Source: Hirudinaria manillensis (Eukaryota > Annelida > Clitellata > Hirudinida > Hirudinidae). Taken from it: 64,000 nt of DNA. Under the pieces are notes generated by a model that made no database searches, was not told the origin of the DNA, and saw only the letters and a program-made list of their open reading frames with translations. The first letter of the stretch is position 1. Each line of letters starts with the position of its first letter. Of this stretch, positions 14,090-28,579 are shown in pieces. A program made the translations under genes and the position numbers. Location: NCBI GenBank assembly GCA_034509925.1, contig CM067531.1:5674001-5738000 (forward strand), written 5' to 3'.

Positions 14090-16039
14090 GAGAAGTACTA
14101 AAAAATACGTCCGCCAAGTTTAGGCGCAATGTCCAATGGGCGTAGAAAATTATCTACGATAGATGTAATTGTGTGCAAAGATTCTTAAAAAAACCTTCGA
14201 AACTAATATTACTATCTCCGAATTTATTTTATCTCAACAATTAAATACATGGCCAAATTTAACTAATTAGCAAATTTCTATTTAAATTAGTACATCCTAG
14301 CACCTTCAAGCAATAATAAATTTCAACGTCGTTGAGTACAAAACACGCACGGATTATAATGCGCAGTTGGTAGCTTTAGAGCTCGTACCTGTCAGATTAA
14401 AGGCCAGATATTTATTTAAAGGAAAACCCAATTCACCAAGTCATGGATCGTTAATATGATTCACTAAAGTCAGGTGGTTTTAAGGAGAGTTTTAATGTCT
14501 ACTTTTAAAAAAGATATCAATTGAAATTGGTTAGATTACAAGTTATTTCATTCATTTGATGACACATGAAAGAGAAATAAATTTGATGATCAATCTAAAA
14601 ACCATATCAAAATTTTATAGGAAAATTGAGCTGAAAGAGAGTATTTGAAAAAAATATTGAAATTTATTTTCATGGATAGAGGTTTATTTTCAGTAATAAA
14701 GCCGTCTCCACCCCGGATATGCAAATCAGACGCGAGTTTATTATAGAACGATGTAAGAAAAAAACCCATTTTGAAAACAATTTTTTTATTTTTGAATTTA
14801 CAGAGCTCTTTCATTATTTTGGAACAGGCAGAGAAGAGCGGGGCCACTCTTTTTACATTTTTCACATTTTGTTGCCGCGCGGAGTAAAGTAAAATCATTG
14901 TGGCCCATGTTTAACTTTTGTATCTTGCCTCCAAATTTGTCTTTAGTAAAAATTCTCCATCTCAAAAAATGAAACCACAAATAGCATGTTGAATAAGTCA
15001 TACAAGCCCTCCCCATTAAGGAGGCAGAGTGAAACAACATTAAAACGGTTACGGTTAACGACTTCGATTAGATTTTTATGTATTAAATAATATATTTTGA
15101 CGCAATTGTTTTTTAATTTAAATAAAAAGCATCAGAGCTTTCAAATTATAACCAAATGAAAGGTGATTTTGTTGCAAGATGTTGTTGAGACATTCTTGGC
15201 GGGCAAATTTGAAAAACTTCTCTTTCTCTAGATTTTCAGAAAGATAGTTGTCCAGAATTAAAGTTATTTATGTGGATTAATTATTCCATTTTTTCATCAA
15301 ATTCATCTGTTTTTGAAACAGTAGCTGAGGAGGTTCACTTAATAACACAATAAATAACTAAGAATTAAATACGAATTAAGCAAAAAAATAACTGTTAAAG
15401 GTAGTTTATCAACTGGTTTAATGTTTAATTACGAAGATTTTGTTTGCCAGTTGTCTCGCCGTGTCGCCTAACCCTAACCCCGTGTCGTAAAAAAGTGCTC
15501 CACACTACTGAACCAATTTGCTTGATATGCAATTCATGTAAGTAACCGGGTATAAGGAAATGACAGCAACTGAGAGAAGACCTTCTCAGTTTAGGAGTAC
15601 AAAATAATAGACAAAGGATCAAATACTCAAAAAAGTGGTCAAATGGCAACATAATCTTTGCGTACGAAATATACTTTAGGGAAATTTCTAAGTAATGGGT
15701 AGTAACGGCGTCTTGCCCCATCGTATCGTTTCTATGGAAAGTCGCCCGTGAGATGAATACTAAAGAGACCAATGTCTGGAATTGTAATATTTGCTTTTCT
15801 TTTCATCATATAAATTATAATCTTTATAATAAATCTTGTCATCTCTATGTCTAAACCTTCCCAAAGTTTTGAAATTGTCTCATTATGAGTAATGGATTAT
15901 AAACGATTTATATCCATCAGGTAGACGGATTTCTATGGAGTTCATAAATAGACTATCGCGTTTCTGATTTCTTGAAGACATTTAAGGGCTGATGCCTTAT
16001 TCGATTACAGTTTGGGTTGGTATCTTTTATTCCAATCTT
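14090..16039. other. Intergenic, unidentified; short telomere-like motif
   Basis: Upstream of RILPL. A minus-strand ATG frame at 15040-14798 (80 aa, two Cys-x2-Cys-like pairs near its end) and another open frame at 15772-15425 match no family I recognise and have no splice support. At 15469-15482 the plus strand holds two and a half CCCTAA telomere-type units. Promoter elements of RILPL are not identifiable. Confidence 0.5.
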
Positions 16040-16322
16040 TTATTGAGAATCTTTTTCCCCTTTGTTTGCTTTCTTTTCAAGAAGATAGTTCACAAGGGTA
16101 GACCAGCTACTTAGGCTTTCGCATGAAGTTGATTTATGACAGTCGCTATAGATATCTAATAGTTGCTGTTCGTCAATGTAACAAGTTAAAGGCAGTTCAT
16201 GACTAAAAGGGTAATTCACAATACATATTTTGTAAGTATTAATAAGAATTATTTTAGTCCCAATAGCTTTGCGGTACATTTCATACCCTTTGTGGGGCCG
16301 GATCTGGACCACGAGCAGCCAT
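16040..16322 (-). CDS. Possible 53-aa two-exon protein, unknown
   Basis: Tentative. An ATG at 16322 opens a 36-nt exon (MAARGPDPAPQR) that ends at a GT donor (AAAGG|GTATGA). The only acceptor that keeps phase 0 without an immediate stop is GAACAG|CAA at 16166, giving exon 16165-16040 and the ending KKANKGEKDSQ. The product would be 53 aa, hydrophilic, with two cysteines and no signal peptide or membrane span. A competing acceptor (TTTTAG at about 16202) is stronger but runs into a stop at once in this frame. It lies head-to-head with the MYST gene 435 bp away, so the gap could act as a shared promoter. I do not recognise the family. It may instead be the 3' end of something else, or not a gene. 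Confidence 0.3.
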
Positions 16323-16756
16323 TTCAATCAACAAAATTTACAGAAATCAGCGTCAAGTGCTACTCTATAAAAGTAAAAGTTGATGAAAAGATATCTACAA
16401 CTTGTTTTACTGTGTAATTAATATATAACATTCATTAAAAAATCAATTAATTTCCGCTGCCCTAATAAATTTCACGATCATTTGTGCACATCACTTTATG
16501 TTTCAACGTACAGCTCCTCCCCTCATGAATATATAGTAAACTCGAAACCGTGTCAACACTCAGCCGGAGGTTTTGTTCACTTTACCTAACTGGTGGAATG
16601 TAATGTTAGTTTTCATTAGCTATTTGTTTCGAGAATGCGGTTCAATTTGTGGTTTCGAAACTGAGATGCGCTTATTATTTTGCTGTATTTTGATTTCGTA
16701 TTATGCCGCGTTTTTAGATTCTGCCAAAAAGCCGGAAGGTTATATATACATTTTCA

Positions 16757-19118
<2,362 letters not shown>

Positions 19119-20094
19119 CGGTGATTGTGATTTTTTTAATCTGACCTTTTGTAGTTGCTTTTGTGATTTTTGTGAAGATAAAAAGCTGATATAATATAAA
19201 CACATGTTGGAATTTATGCACTTTCTAAAAGGTTGTGGCTAAATGGGAACTGTTTTTCTTACCAAACTGTACGATAAGTGGCTGGAGGGAAAAACTAAAT
19301 GGTGGACCATTGTTTATTTTAGAAAATAGTTTCTAAAAGCATTCAGTTAATCTTATTAGTTAAACTTACTGAATAATTGTCAAAAGAACTTTGTTAGTTC
19401 TACTTGGTAGAATTTCCGTGGTAAGGGCAAGAATGGCTAAGCTTAACCGGGAGCTATTATTGGCCTGAATTCACCAAATGAAGGCGATATCTCGGGAAAA
19501 TCGTGAATTGGAAAAAAGGTCTCTCTAGCTCACATCTTTTATTTGACCTCGTTTTGATGCACCTGCTATTGTGTCGGTGGTTAACGCTCACTGTCTCAAT
19601 CTCAATAACAATAAGGCCCAGCAAAGGCTGCGGTCAACGACACGATTTTCAAACAAGCCCTCGGCGTTTTGGATTATCCACACCTTCTCTCCTCAAAATC
19701 GAAAGGTTTGGATAAAACATTTACCGAAATTATGACATCCATTTGCTAATTCGGCAAGTTTTCAGCTTGATATTTTTCAGTAGTGGAGAATAAAGTATTT
19801 ACATTAAAATTTTATTCCTCTCCTATGGTGCTTTTAACCAGTGGTGCAGATAGCCTGGCTTCCCCTACTTTATTTTGGGAGGTAACTGTAACTAAAATTA
19901 ATACTTACTTTTTTTTAGGTAACTCACTGATGTTTTCACTTTTCGAAACAGGGCTGTTTTGATTTTTCAAAAAAGTGAAATTATGGGATTAAATTTTAGT
20001 AAATTTTTTATTTCAAACTTTAGCATTCCAAACGTGAGCTATTTAGGCAGAAGTGAAGCCATGTGATCCATTTGATTTGGGAGTTCCTGCGAAC
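19119..20094. other. Intergenic; KAT6-like 3' UTR and an interrupted frame
   Basis: Contains the 3' UTR of the acetyltransferase; an AATAAA lies near 19789. From an ATG at 19433 the plus strand reads as a charged, Leu-rich peptide interrupted by four in-frame stops up to about 19700. The base composition is less AT-rich than the surroundings, as in a decayed coding sequence, but I cannot identify a parent. The last 150 bases lead into the next gene. Confidence 0.45.
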
Positions 20095-22809
20095 ATGATT
20101 AAAAACAGAGCGGTATACGCTAGTTACGAAGCGGGATGCCGCGGTTACGTATCCTCCTGTTGCGAGGTTTGAATATTACGTGAATGGCGGCATTACGGAC
20201 TCTAAATTTGTGCCATTATTTATACCTCAGCGTTAAATTTACATATAGGGAAATATAGTCACTTGATTTGGAGATCACTTATACATTAAATTGATTTCAT
20301 GAAATTTATTTTGGTCCCACAGGAGCATGAAATCAATGCTCATGAAATTCTGGTGAAGGTTTTTGCTTGCAATATTTACCACATTCCTCATGTAAGATCA
20401 CTACTTTTTAGTTAGGTTTTTGAAGTGATCAAAATAACCATAATTGCCAAATGGTAAATTTTAAATGGTTATCTTTTAAAATATCATTTTTAGGATGTCA
20501 TGATAGATTTGCTTTCAAAAGTTCAGAATTTTGCTCTTTCACCATCCTCGTGCATCATTGGTGAAGTAATTGACATAGGGAATAGTGTTACATCCATAAA
20601 AACAAAAGATATTGTTGTTGGTAGGTGTGTAACATTTTGATAAGGCATAGTTCTAATGTGATTGATATTTTAGGTTTTATACCTTTGGATTCAACCAGAA
20701 GCGGTTGTGCGATTTATTGCATCGTGAATGATTTTGATGCAGGTACTTATCTTGCCTGTCCAAATGTCAATTGTTTCAATCTAAGTATTATTTAAGAAAA
20801 AATTTAATAATGAATTGCATATGTAAACAATCTCATAAGTAGGATTTGTTGAGCATAAATATACTTGATACCAACCATATATTTAAATATAGTTGCACGT
20901 GGTTACAGCTAACATAACATGCAAGACAGTATTCATCTATGCCAACTTGCACATTTAATTGATTTAGAATTGGTTTTATGTTTGCAGTTGTAATTCCGAG
21001 AAATGTAGATTTGGTGCAAGTTGTTGCTACCGTTGGAGCTGGTATGAAAGCCTTCTATGCTTTACAATATCTTGCCAGGATCAGCATTTTTGATACCATT
21101 CTCATTCTTGATGCTGCATCAGCTACCGGATGTCTGTGTGTACAGTTATCTAAAATATGGGGGGCAAAGGTACTTTACTCTTGGAATTTCATTGCAGGTT
21201 TTCTGCTGTGATTTGTAAGCTATTATTTTTTGGAAGGGTTTTCATTGCTGTGCTAAATTTGATTTTATAGATATTTTGGTGCAAAACTTTAGTATTTAAT
21301 TTTAGGTTTTGGCTGTGGCATCAAAACATGACAAGCTCTACCTTGAAAATCTGTCTCATCCTCCTGGTTGAAATTCCCTTTTCAACTTCCAAATTTACTT
21401 CACAAATGAATCATCAACATTCTCTAAATTCATTCAGATCACATTATCGAGGTGGAAACTTTATCAGGCAACTTATCTAGCATCGTTATAAAGGAGACAG
21501 GTGGATTTGGTGCAAATGTAATCATTGATAATGGAGGTGGGAATGAAGGAGTTTTACCATTTTTTCTACTTTTTTTTACTGAGAAACTAGCTAAAAGGGG
21601 AGCTGCTGTAGCAACATGTGGAATTTGATTTCAGTTTTGAACTAAATGTGCATTAAGCCAAAGAAACATCACATTTGCTAATTTAGTTTTATTATTTCTG
21701 ACTAAATAAGTGTGAACTTGCCTTGTTGTTGATGAAAAATAATGGAGGTGGATTATTCCAAAGAGGATGTTTCCTCACAAATATCCACATCAACTTTTAT
21801 AAACAAAATTTCTCCCATTCTAGTTAAAGTCATTACTCATAAGACTGGTTAAATTATGAGGATTTGTAGGCTCAGAACACAACTTTATTCCTTTATTAGG
21901 ATAGCATTAGGGTTATTATTATTATCTCTTATGTATCAAGAATACCCTTGTTGTGATTAAAACTGAGTAACCAATAATATTTGGCCAATATACCAAACCA
22001 TTTTCATTCTAGGTGCATGTTGTCACTAAGACATTAATTACCTGCTTATTTTCCCCTTCACATATTTTTCTATTTTGCCTTTTGAGCTAGATTCATCCTT
22101 TTCAGTGAAATTGTTTTCAAATGAGGAGGACTCTCTTGCAGCAAAAGATGATGCATCATTGTGGAAGCCATTGAAGCATGAAATAATATCCTGCCTGGCA
22201 CCTAATGGCCGATGGATCACAAGCAATCCATTGCTACAGGTACAATATATTTTATATCATAAACTCATATTTCTAGGAATGGTTAGAAATTTTTTGCAGG
22301 AAAAATAAACTTTTGCATAATTTATAAGCATAAATTTCAAAATGTCAATATAAGTATTGATCAAGTATTCTGTAATCAAGTATAAAAAAATTAAGTATTC
22401 TGAAGCAGAGACATCATCAATATTCATTGTACAATAACTGAAAACTTTGTCATCAACATAGATCGATCCTGCAGATTCATTGCAGCTGTTCCTGCTTGGT
22501 GCTTCGGTGAATTTCCTCTTTGAACATCTTTGGAGTTTGGCTCCTACATCGCAGGGAAAATTCCTTCGTATCCTTTTGAGATTACTTTTGTCTATTTGAA
22601 TTAAACAATTTTAAGTGAAATTACATTTTATGTCCAACTCCAAGTTCCTTAACATTCATGCAGACATTGCCAGAGATTTGGTGAGCAAATTAGAGTCACA
22701 AATGCTAGAATCCCCAATTACCAAAGTCATCAGTTTTGAAGATTTGGTTGATAATGGTCTTAATTGTGAAAAAGTTGATCAAGTTGTTGTATTCATTGCT
22801 AAAGAATAA
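20095..22809 (+). CDS. CRYZL1: CRYZL1-like quinone oxidoreductase-like protein 1
   Basis: Member of the medium-chain dehydrogenase/reductase (zeta-crystallin) family; CRYZL1 is a poorly characterised NADPH-dependent oxidoreductase homologue. Ten exons: 20095-20166, 20323-20391, 20494-20620, 20674-20742, 20988-21169, 21306-21366, 21438-21536, 22091-22239, 22462-22567, 22664-22809; 1080 nt, 359 aa, against 349 in human. The GroES-like half includes SPSSCIIGEVIDIGNSV and ends VGFIPLDS. The Rossmann half starts at GAGMKAFYALQYLA, with DAASATGCLCVQLSKIWGAK in place of the usual AAAGGVG loop, as in CRYZL1. The best diagnostic is the C-terminal region: HEIISCLAPNGRWIT, then LQIDPADSLQLFLLGA and SQGKFLHIA, matching human CRYZL1 block by block. 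The first exon is poorly conserved and its start is an assumption. An AATAAA overlaps the stop codon. Confidence 0.87.
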
Positions 22810-23427
22810 AATCAAATTTGGAATGATTTTCTTTTAAAGTTTGGCACGAAAAAGTATGGATTTTCTGTATCTGGTTTCTTATAAATGCGTAAAGTAGTTA
22901 TAATAAAAGTAATAATAAAGTGTGACGAGGTGGTTTATTTGTTTCTACGTGGGATTCAATGGGAGGTAATGCAGTGAGCAAAAGAAGTTATCTATTACAA
23001 TATTTAAGGAATTTAGCACAGTTTAAATCCGTCGAAAAATCATTTCCTTTTCGGGACTGCCCTGAGGAGATTTTGCTATAATATGCGAATTTCTAAAGCG
23101 ATTCTAAATAACTTTGCTGATTCCAATTTTCGTTTTTGGAGTAAGTTATTACTGATTTCCCTTAAATCTTAATAAGTAAACTAAAGCAATTTTTATGAAG
23201 TCCGGTTTGTTCAACCCATTTACTATGTAGTTCACCACCAAATCCCAAATGAGCCTGATTTATTCAAATTTGCATTTAGCAATTCCTCTACTCAATGTAG
23301 CATTTGAAAACGGTTCCAGTCGGATGCTACAACCGCATTAAATTTGAACTGAATTATAAGCAGATGTTAATTCTTTTTGCTTTAAAAGCAAAAGGTGTAT
23401 GTATTATTTCTTCCATAGTTGTCCAAA
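22810..23427. other. Intergenic between CRYZL1 and CHP genes
   Basis: Holds the CRYZL1 3' UTR with AATAAA copies at 22804 and near 22900-22920, then the presumed promoter and 5' UTR of the CHP gene. No further gene seen. Confidence 0.6.
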
Positions 23428-25663
23428 ATGGGTCTCACAGGATCACTGCCGATAACCAACGATGATTTGTCAAGACTTTGCAAGGAAACTGGATGTTGGT
23501 ACTGATTTTATTCGCATGTGAAAGTAAAATTTTCATTAAGCCATTTTTATTAGTTACCAAAGCACTCGTCTTAAGGCTGTACATGAGATTTAGAAATCTG
23601 GATAAAAGATCAGCTGGAAATTTATGGTGAGTACAACATAAGCCGATCCAGTATCAATGTTTTAGAATATATGAAATGATTAATTTTAACGTTTTAACCA
23701 TTATCTAAGTCGCGAAGATTTTGAGAGATTATCAGTTCTTTCAAGAAATCCGTTCAGAGAACGAATAATTCGACTCTTCTTTGACGATGGGTAAATTTTC
23801 CCAAGAAAATTAACAATTTTGGGCTATAAATGTTCATTGTTTTGCAGATGTACCATTTTAAAGAATGTACTCTTAAATTCTTCTCATAATGATATTTTGC
23901 TGATCTAGAATAGCGGTTAAAATGAGATTAGGAAACATTTCTAGATGATGCATAAATTTAACCAACCATTTAATTATTAATTTATTAAAATAACTTATTG
24001 CAGAAACGAAAGACTCGCAGTTGTTGATTTTGAGAAGTTTTTGAAAACCCTGGCAACTTTCAGACCAGCCGTAGAGAACAGAACTCCCGCAGGTGAAATA
24101 AATAGCAGACAATCAAAAGCTGAAGGTAATTCGCTGTTTAGTTAATTACCTTAATTTTTGAAAACATTTTTTAAACTGTCATCATTTCTTTATTTCACTT
24201 CTCGGCAATTATTCAGCTATTGTTTTAGTATTATTAATCGAGCTAATAACTTTTCAGTGCTTTTCAAAATGATGGATGATGATAGAGACGGCAAGATAAC
24301 GAGGTTTGAATTGCTAGAGATTGTTCGTTCCATGATCAACGTGAAAATCAGCGAGGAAGAGGTTAGAAATGAAATTATATTCTATCTAATTCTCTTTTAG
24401 AATTTACTAGATAACTGAAACATTTTACCCGTTACAATCGTCAGAGAGAACCTAAATGATTCAGATCGCATATGTTCCGTGGGATGTCAAATTGTAGCAA
24501 TGCTCTCAGAGCGGAAAAGCATGCAAACCAATAAACCATAAACCTGGATCGAAAAGCTGCAAGACAGACCTATTCCACATCGAATGTGATGCGAGAGGCA
24601 GAGTCGGCAATTAAACTTAAGTTGCGGATTCGTAAATCACCATCGCCTCAACGAATTAAAATAATTCAACGAATTAAAATAATAATGAAGCTTAATTTGC
24701 CAACACCAAGAAGAGGCACTAAGAGGCGCGAGATTTTTGGGCTGCTGCTGGCATCAAAGGTTGACGGGTTCGACCTTTGAGGGCAAATTGAGCCTCGCTT
24801 ATTCAAAGTTTGACGACTTCCAAACTCTACAAAGAAGACTGAGAAGTTCCGGTGTCAATCCAGTCAAGCAAGATCGGCACAAAATGCCAACTTATAGCCT
24901 AAAATTACAGAAGAAAAATACTGTGTGGCATCCAGCCCTTCCTGTAAAAGGCTGACCATCTAACCAAATCCTCAATAAACTTGTTCAAGAACCAATTTTA
25001 TCAGAATCATTTCAGCCTTTTTCCAGGATCGGGGACAATTGGTTTCAGCCATTCCTGAAGAACTTGTTTGCTTCTCATCAAACATTACCAAAAAGTCATC
25101 GGAAGAATAGAAAAAGTCATTTATTTCTGCTCTCCCCTCGTTCCAATTACCTGCCTTTTATTTACATTCGATTTGATCTGCTGGTCTGAACTTTTGTGAT
25201 CTCCTTTAAATGGATGAGCACCGGAACGAAGTATTAAAAACTCTCAATGACTTTCAAGAGTCATACTGCACAGTCATGATTTATTCTGTCAGTTTTCGCT
25301 GAATATTATTACTATAATATTATTTACATATGTTATTATTATCTATAATATTATATTAATTATAAATGTAAATATAAATCTTTTCATTGATTGTACTAAA
25401 ATATTACAATATTCATGTCAACTATCTTGAATTTACACTGATGGCTTTATTTTCACGATGATAATTTATGTGATTATTTTGTAAATGCTGGCAACGATAA
25501 CGATGTATTATTTGAAACCTGGCAGATGTGCAGCATCGTAGAGAGAGCAATATTGGAAGTGGACGAGGATGAAGATGGAATGATCAATCACTTCGAGTTC
25601 ATGAAACTCATCGAGCACATTCCACTTGAGGAGAAGTTCAGCCTCAGATTCCTCATCACGTGA
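23428..25663 (+). CDS. CHP1: Calcineurin B homologous protein (CHP1-like), EF-hand
   Basis: Myristoylated Ca-binding cofactor family that supports Na+/H+ exchangers and membrane traffic. Six exons: 23428-23494, 23554-23626, 23710-23790, 24004-24125, 24258-24361, 25526-25663; 585 nt, 194 aa, against 195 in human CHP1. The start MGLTGS fits an N-myristoylation signal (Gly2, Ser6). EF1 (RNLDKRSAGNL, then REDFERL) and EF2 (FFDDGNERLAVVDFEKF) have lost Ca ligands. EF3 (DDDRDGKITRFE) and EF4 (DEDEDGMINHFE) are complete 12-residue loops, the usual CHP pattern. LATFRP after EF2 and EEKFSLRFL at the C-terminus match the family. Intron 5 is unusually long (1164 bp) and holds a GC-richer block at about 24540-24960. 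Tescalcin (CHP3) is the alternative, less likely by the C-terminus. Confidence 0.88.
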
Positions 25664-26412
25664 CCAACTTGGGTCGGAAACCAGTTCTTGATAAATGGCG
25701 TTCAATTTCAGACGCAATCACCTCATTCCCAATTCAAAGGCGTTTTATTGTTGAATTTTTATATTATGTTTAAAATTACTTTGTACTTAAGTCTAAACAA
25801 TCATTAAAAGGTCCAAAACTCCCTAAAATATCGTCTCGAACGTGATCGGAAACTCAACGAATAAACATTTACACGTTCTCCACCATGTAACTTTTAAGTC
25901 ATCTTGCGGACGGATAAAAAGCACGCACAAAGTTGGCTTCTTCGTTTATGACTCCTTTTCTGCATAATCGAAAACAAACCCATACTACCACAGCGTCAAC
26001 AATCCGTATAGAAGACTGAATCATATTATTTCCCCAGGAGGTTTCATGGGGAGAATAGTGGTGCAAAGCCTGGTGTTGGGCGTCCGTGTAAGTAAGGTCC
26101 ACAATTGTTCAATTCAAGACAAACTTAAGCTCAAAGCGAGAAAGCATGCAGACAGAACGCTGCAAAAGGCACTCTTAAATATTTTGCAAATTATGTAATT
26201 AAATTTGGTATGCATTTATTATATCTTAGTTGCAACCATACAGAGGTCTTAGGAATGGAAACATCAACTAAAACTCAACTCATAACCCTTTATGAGAGAA
26301 AAAAAACCAAACAAAAATGGTTAACAAATTCAGGAATAAATGCTATTAACATTAATGCACACAGCATTTAACATCTCCAACCAAAGTAGAAGCATCATCA
26401 AAGAAGATATCA
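25664..26412. other. Convergent 3' intergenic between CHP1-like and GPN1
   Basis: Shared 3' flank of two converging genes. An AATAAA lies at about 25859 for the plus-strand gene and TTTATT near 26214 for the minus-strand gene. A minus-strand open frame at 26102-25899 (about 67 codons, one hydrophobic segment) starts with GTG, not ATG, and is not called. Confidence 0.55.
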
Positions 26413-28579
26413 TCAGTAATCTTCATCCTCATCACTCTCCTCATATTCTTGTGACGGGTTAATGACGATTCCACTTCTGTCTAAAAGCGACAAATCTGAG
26501 AACAGAAAATTCTCGCATAAAAAATAAATTTATGGTCACGTTTATCTATTTATTTAAGTTTCTGCCGTTTAACTTTTTTAGCAAACAAAAGAAAAAAAAA
26601 TCATTGTAGTTCAAAACTTACTTTCCAGAGATTTGTTCAACTCCGTCATTTTCAAATTCTTAGACTCGGCTCCTTCGTCCTTTTGTTTGGCATAAATAGA
26701 CTTAAAGTCTCTGCAAACATTTAACCATTCATATTAGTCACAATAAGTTAGATTTAAATGCTTAGGAAAACAAGCATTTTTAATCTTAGTCTAAATCAGG
26801 AATTCAATAGCAACAAAAACCTGTTATATTCTTCTCTAGCCTCATCAATTGCTTTGACCAACTCTTCAAAACCATCGCCAGTAGTTGATGATACGCTGAC
26901 CACCTTCACGAGACAAACGATAAGATCGTACAAAGACCGAACATAAGAATTTTGCAACCAAATTAGAAGAAAACTATTAAAAAATAAGAGAGCTGCGTGA
27001 AGTACAGAAATTTAGGACGCATAATTGGTAATTTGGGTACCTTGAAGTGGTTATAAAAGTCTTCCAACACAAGAGAAAGTGAATAAGCAACTCTGTTGTC
27101 ACTTGTATCTTCAAATTCCTTCAGGAAGGATTCAAAATTTTTCATCCAACCTACGATCTTTTTTGAATGCAAAATATCTATCTAAAACAAAAAACATTTA
27201 TCTTATTTATTCAAACTTTTGCTCTAATAAATTTAATGTGAAATTAAGAAACAAAACAAACTTTGTTAAAGACGGCAATAAAAGGCAACTGGTAACTCAT
27301 TGCAACTTTGCAGGCATAGAGCATATTGCTCATAAATGAAGCAACGTTTTCATTTCTTGGCGTATCCATTACATACAGGATGACACTTGGCATGGATCTG
27401 GCCTAAAAATATATTTAATCATCAGAAATTAATTTAACATATTTGTTTAAATACTTGTAGGGAATTAAAACTATGAAACATTTGAGTTCCCCATGCATCT
27501 TAACTGGAAGTCAATTCTTAAATCTACCCCTATATCTGTACTGCCTGACATTTCAGAACTGGTTAACTGAACACAACATGGCTGATGCCATCAGGAATGT
27601 TAGCCATCCAATGCTATGAAGTCCCATATATATGTCACATATATTTTCCACAACTATTTCAAGGAGCATTTGGTATAGAAACTTGAGAACTTTTCAAAAT
27701 TTGCAATCCTTATAACGATTCCATGAATTTCATTCTCAAGTAAATGATGCAAAATATTGTGTTCCACAGTTCATACTTTGCCAACATTACAAGTAATAAT
27801 AAAATTCAAAACAAACCAATGTTTCTGAAATTATTATCCCAGAAGCTGACCATGTAAACACTTCAACTTGGCCAGGAGTGTCAAAAGTAAAATACCTGAA
27901 TAAAATAATGAAAATCAATAGCAATCAAGCAAAAATAAATAGTCCATTCCTAAAAAGATTTATTTAGATAGGTCGATGTTCTTATTTATCAAGTAACTCT
28001 GGTAATTGTACATTAAAACTAGAAATAAATTAACTTATGAGTAGATGTTCTCTGAGACACAATGTCCATGACCTACAAGTAAAAATTAAACATTAATATT
28101 GGCAAAATAATACAAAACTATTGCTGGATAATTTTGTCAAACCTGGTCAAATTTCGTGGTGAATAAATTCAATGATGTCACAATAGCGCCATTCGGTCCG
28201 AGATTATATTGCTTCATTACTTGTTTATATTTTATTGTATCCCTTATATCTGAACACAAAAGTGAAATTGTAGATATCTGAGAAATTGTGAAGATGCATA
28301 ATATAAACCTATATTTGCAGTATATCCAGTATCAAATACCGCAGGATCAAGATTAACACTGAAAGACTGCCTTTGTGTGCTCCGGAAATATGATAATAGT
28401 TTCTAAAACAAGAGCAGATTTGAATAACGAATTAAGAGTAAGTCCACATTGTTAGTGTTTTAACTCACACTCGTTAAAGTCGTTTTCCCCGATCCAGCCA
28501 TGCCAAGAATTAAAATGGCAATCGGTTCATTTTTATCTTCAGAGTTATTCGCGCTTGATGCATTACACTCAGTTGACAT
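26413..28579 (-). CDS. GPN1: GPN-loop GTPase 1 (XAB1/RPAP4)
   Basis: Cytoplasmic/nuclear-shuttling GTPase needed for assembly and nuclear import of RNA polymerase II, normally as a dimer with GPN3. Exons on the minus strand: 28579-28469, 28402-28309, 28249-28143, 28072-28035, 27895-27817, 27402-27262, 27181-27041, 26903-26821, 26710-26622, 26495-26413; 966 nt, 321 aa. The P-loop GMAGSGKTT is at 26-34, and the family-defining Gly86-Pro87-Asn88 is followed by [25 protein letters not shown] is the switch/G3 region, FNKID at 188-192 is G4 and VSVSS is G5. The acidic C-terminus ends EESDEDEDY, and the protein is about 50 aa shorter than human GPN1, all in the tail. An in-frame ATG-like codon further upstream exists, but the start with AAAATGTC context fits the family length. 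It is divergent from cyclin D. Confidence 0.92.

Noticed and set aside
14798-15040. 80-codon ATG frame on the minus strand with CEKCKKSG
   Set aside because: No family match, no splice context, and the CxxC pairs alone are not enough to call a zinc-binding protein.
15425-15772. 115-codon minus-strand frame
   Set aside because: Composition is irregular, no motif recognised, and it overlaps the telomere-like words; probably chance or repeat-derived.
25899-26102. 67-codon minus-strand frame with a possible membrane segment between CHP1 and GPN1
   Set aside because: It opens with GTG, has no ATG at the right place, and lies in the shared 3' flank of two genes.
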